This document shows, in pieces, positions 12,560-13,394 of a stretch of DNA of 13,394 nucleotides; position 1 is the first letter of the stretch, and each line of letters begins with the position of its first letter. The stretch is from the NCBI GenBank assembly GCA_964406375.1, contig CAYORM010000081.1, positions 1 to 13,394 of the forward strand, in the 5' to 3' direction. The position numbers and the translations under genes were made by a program. Below the pieces are notes generated by a model that saw nothing but the letters and a program-made list of their open reading frames with translations, was not told the DNA's origin and ran no database searches. The DNA is from CAYORM01 sp964406375 (GTDB taxonomy: Bacteria > Pseudomonadota > Alphaproteobacteria > DSM-16000 > Inquilinaceae).

Positions 12560-12636
12560 ACGGCCCTCCATCCGCCGGTGTCCGCGTCAGCCGGTGCCGC
12601 AGGGCGGGTCGAGGGACGTCACGGCGGAAGGCGCGC

Positions 12637-13394
12637 ATGCAGTCGGTCAGCGATATCCGATCCACCTTCCTTGACTTCTTCAAGCGGCACGGCCACGAGA
12701 TCGTGCCGTCGAGCCCGCTCGTCCCGCGCAATGATCCGACTCTGCTGTTCACCAATGCCGGGATGGTGCAGTTCAAGAACGTCTTCACCGGCGTCGAGAC
12801 GCGTCCCTACCAGCGGGCTACCACGTCTCAGAAATGCGTGCGTGCCGGCGGCAAGCACAATGATCTCGAGAATGTCGGCTACACCGCCCGGCATCACACC
12901 TTCTTCGAGATGCTGGGGAATTTCTCCTTCGGCGATTATTTCAAGGATCGGGCGATCGAGCTGGCCTGGTCGCTGGTGACGAAGGATTTCGGACTGGCCG
13001 CCGACCGGCTGCTGGTCACCGTCTACAGCGAGGACGACGAGGCGGCGTCATTGTGGCGCCGGATCGCCGGCCTGCCGGACGAGCGGATCATCCGCATCCC
13101 GACCTCGGACAATTTCTGGGCGATGGGCGATACCGGCCCCTGCGGGCCGTGTTCGGAGATCTTCTACGACCATGGCGAGGGTATCCCCGGCGGGCCGCCG
13201 GGCAGCCCGGACGAGGATGGCGACCGCTTCATCGAGATCTGGAACCTCGTCTTCATGCAGTTCGAGCAGGTGACGAAGGAGGAGCGCGTGCCGCTGCCGC
13301 GCCCCTCGATCGACACCGGCATGGGGCTCGAGCGGATTGCCGCCGTGCTGCAGGGCAAGCACGACAATTACGACATCGACCTGATGCGGGCGCT
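12637..13394 (+). CDS. alaS: Alanyl-tRNA synthetase, 5' part (truncated by window)
   Basis: The first 252 residues of an enzyme usually about 880 long; the frame is open to the window end. It charges tRNA-Ala with alanine in the cytoplasm. The N-terminus is characteristic: MQSVSDIRSTFLDFFKRHGH, SPLVPRNDPTLLFTNAGM and QFKNVFTG. The class II motif region follows with KCVRAGGKHNDLENVGYTAR and HHTFFEMLGNFSFGDYFK, then DNFWAMGDTGPCGPCSEIFY and RPSIDTGMGLERIAAVLQG. ATG 12637 has GGAAGG about 6 bases upstream and gives the standard family start. It follows mtgA by 141 bases containing a putative promoter. Confidence 0.97.
   Translation, partial: MQSVSDIRSTFLDFFKRHGHEIVPSSPLVPRNDPTLLFTNAGMVQFKNVFTGVETRPYQRATTSQKCVRAGGKHNDLENVGYTARHHTFFEMLGNFSFGDYFKDRAIELAWSLVTKDFGLAADRLLVTVYSEDDEAASLWRRIAGLPDERIIRIPTSDNFWAMGDTGPCGPCSEIFYDHGEGIPGGPPGSPDEDGDRFIEIWNLVFMQFEQVTKEERVPLPRPSIDTGMGLERIAAVLQGKHDNYDIDLMRA

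Noticed and set aside
1..13394. Mobile elements, CRISPR arrays, toxin-antitoxin or phage-defence islands
   Set aside because: No transposase, integrase, regularly spaced repeats or defence-enzyme motifs; composition is uniform along the window.

Overview
The window is GC-rich (roughly 70 % by eye), densely packed chromosomal DNA. Ten complete or nearly complete protein genes and two genes cut by the window edges carry clear family signatures. The ettA, cysteine synthase, DsbA/ScsC-like, BepA-like M48 protease, mtgA and alaS products, the high GC and the heavy GCC/CGC/CTG codon use suggest an alphaproteobacterium, possibly of the Rhodospirillales/Geminicoccales type. The lineage is an inference from protein style, not a phylogeny. 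I see no insertion sequence, prophage, CRISPR array, tRNA or rRNA.

Layout, left to right. (1) 1-398: the 3' end of ettA, an ABC-F translation factor. (2) 399-756: a 358-base stretch with no conventional gene. It folds, on paper, into an unusually ordered set of helices on the + strand, ending in a canonical intrinsic terminator (14-bp stem then five T). I read 435-683 as a candidate structured non-coding RNA; it is the most interesting unexplained object here. (3) 757-2444, minus strand: a LacI-family repressor preceded by a cupin protein, with a LacI-type operator (TGTTGACGTTTACA) just upstream of the repressor. (4) 2550-4090, plus strand: a cysteine synthase divergent from the cupin gene, then a two-CBS-domain protein whose ribosome-binding site abuts a perfect 10+1+10 palindrome. 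(5) 4200-5054: a lipoprotein resembling the Tli4 immunity family of type VI secretion phospholipase effectors, with no effector beside it. (6) 5059-6907: a divergent catabolic-looking pair, an RraA/HMG-aldolase-like protein and an Ldh2-family NAD(P) dehydrogenase. (7) 6935-9101, minus strand: an envelope quality-control pair, a DsbA/ScsC-like thiol oxidoreductase and a BepA-like M48-TPR protease, with a probable terminator between them. (8) 9145-12495, plus strand: a divergent gamma-glutamyltransferase-like lipoprotein, a class I/II aminotransferase and the peptidoglycan glycosyltransferase MtgA. The last two overlap by one base and are probably translationally coupled. (9) 12637-end: the start of alaS, behind its own putative promoter.

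Themes. The right half is biased towards the cell envelope (DsbA-like, BepA-like, GGT-like lipoprotein, MtgA). The left half mixes metabolism and regulation. Several gene ends carry palindromes overlapping or abutting the stop codon (5051-5062, 6895-6917, 3564-3582), consistent with compact convergent termination.
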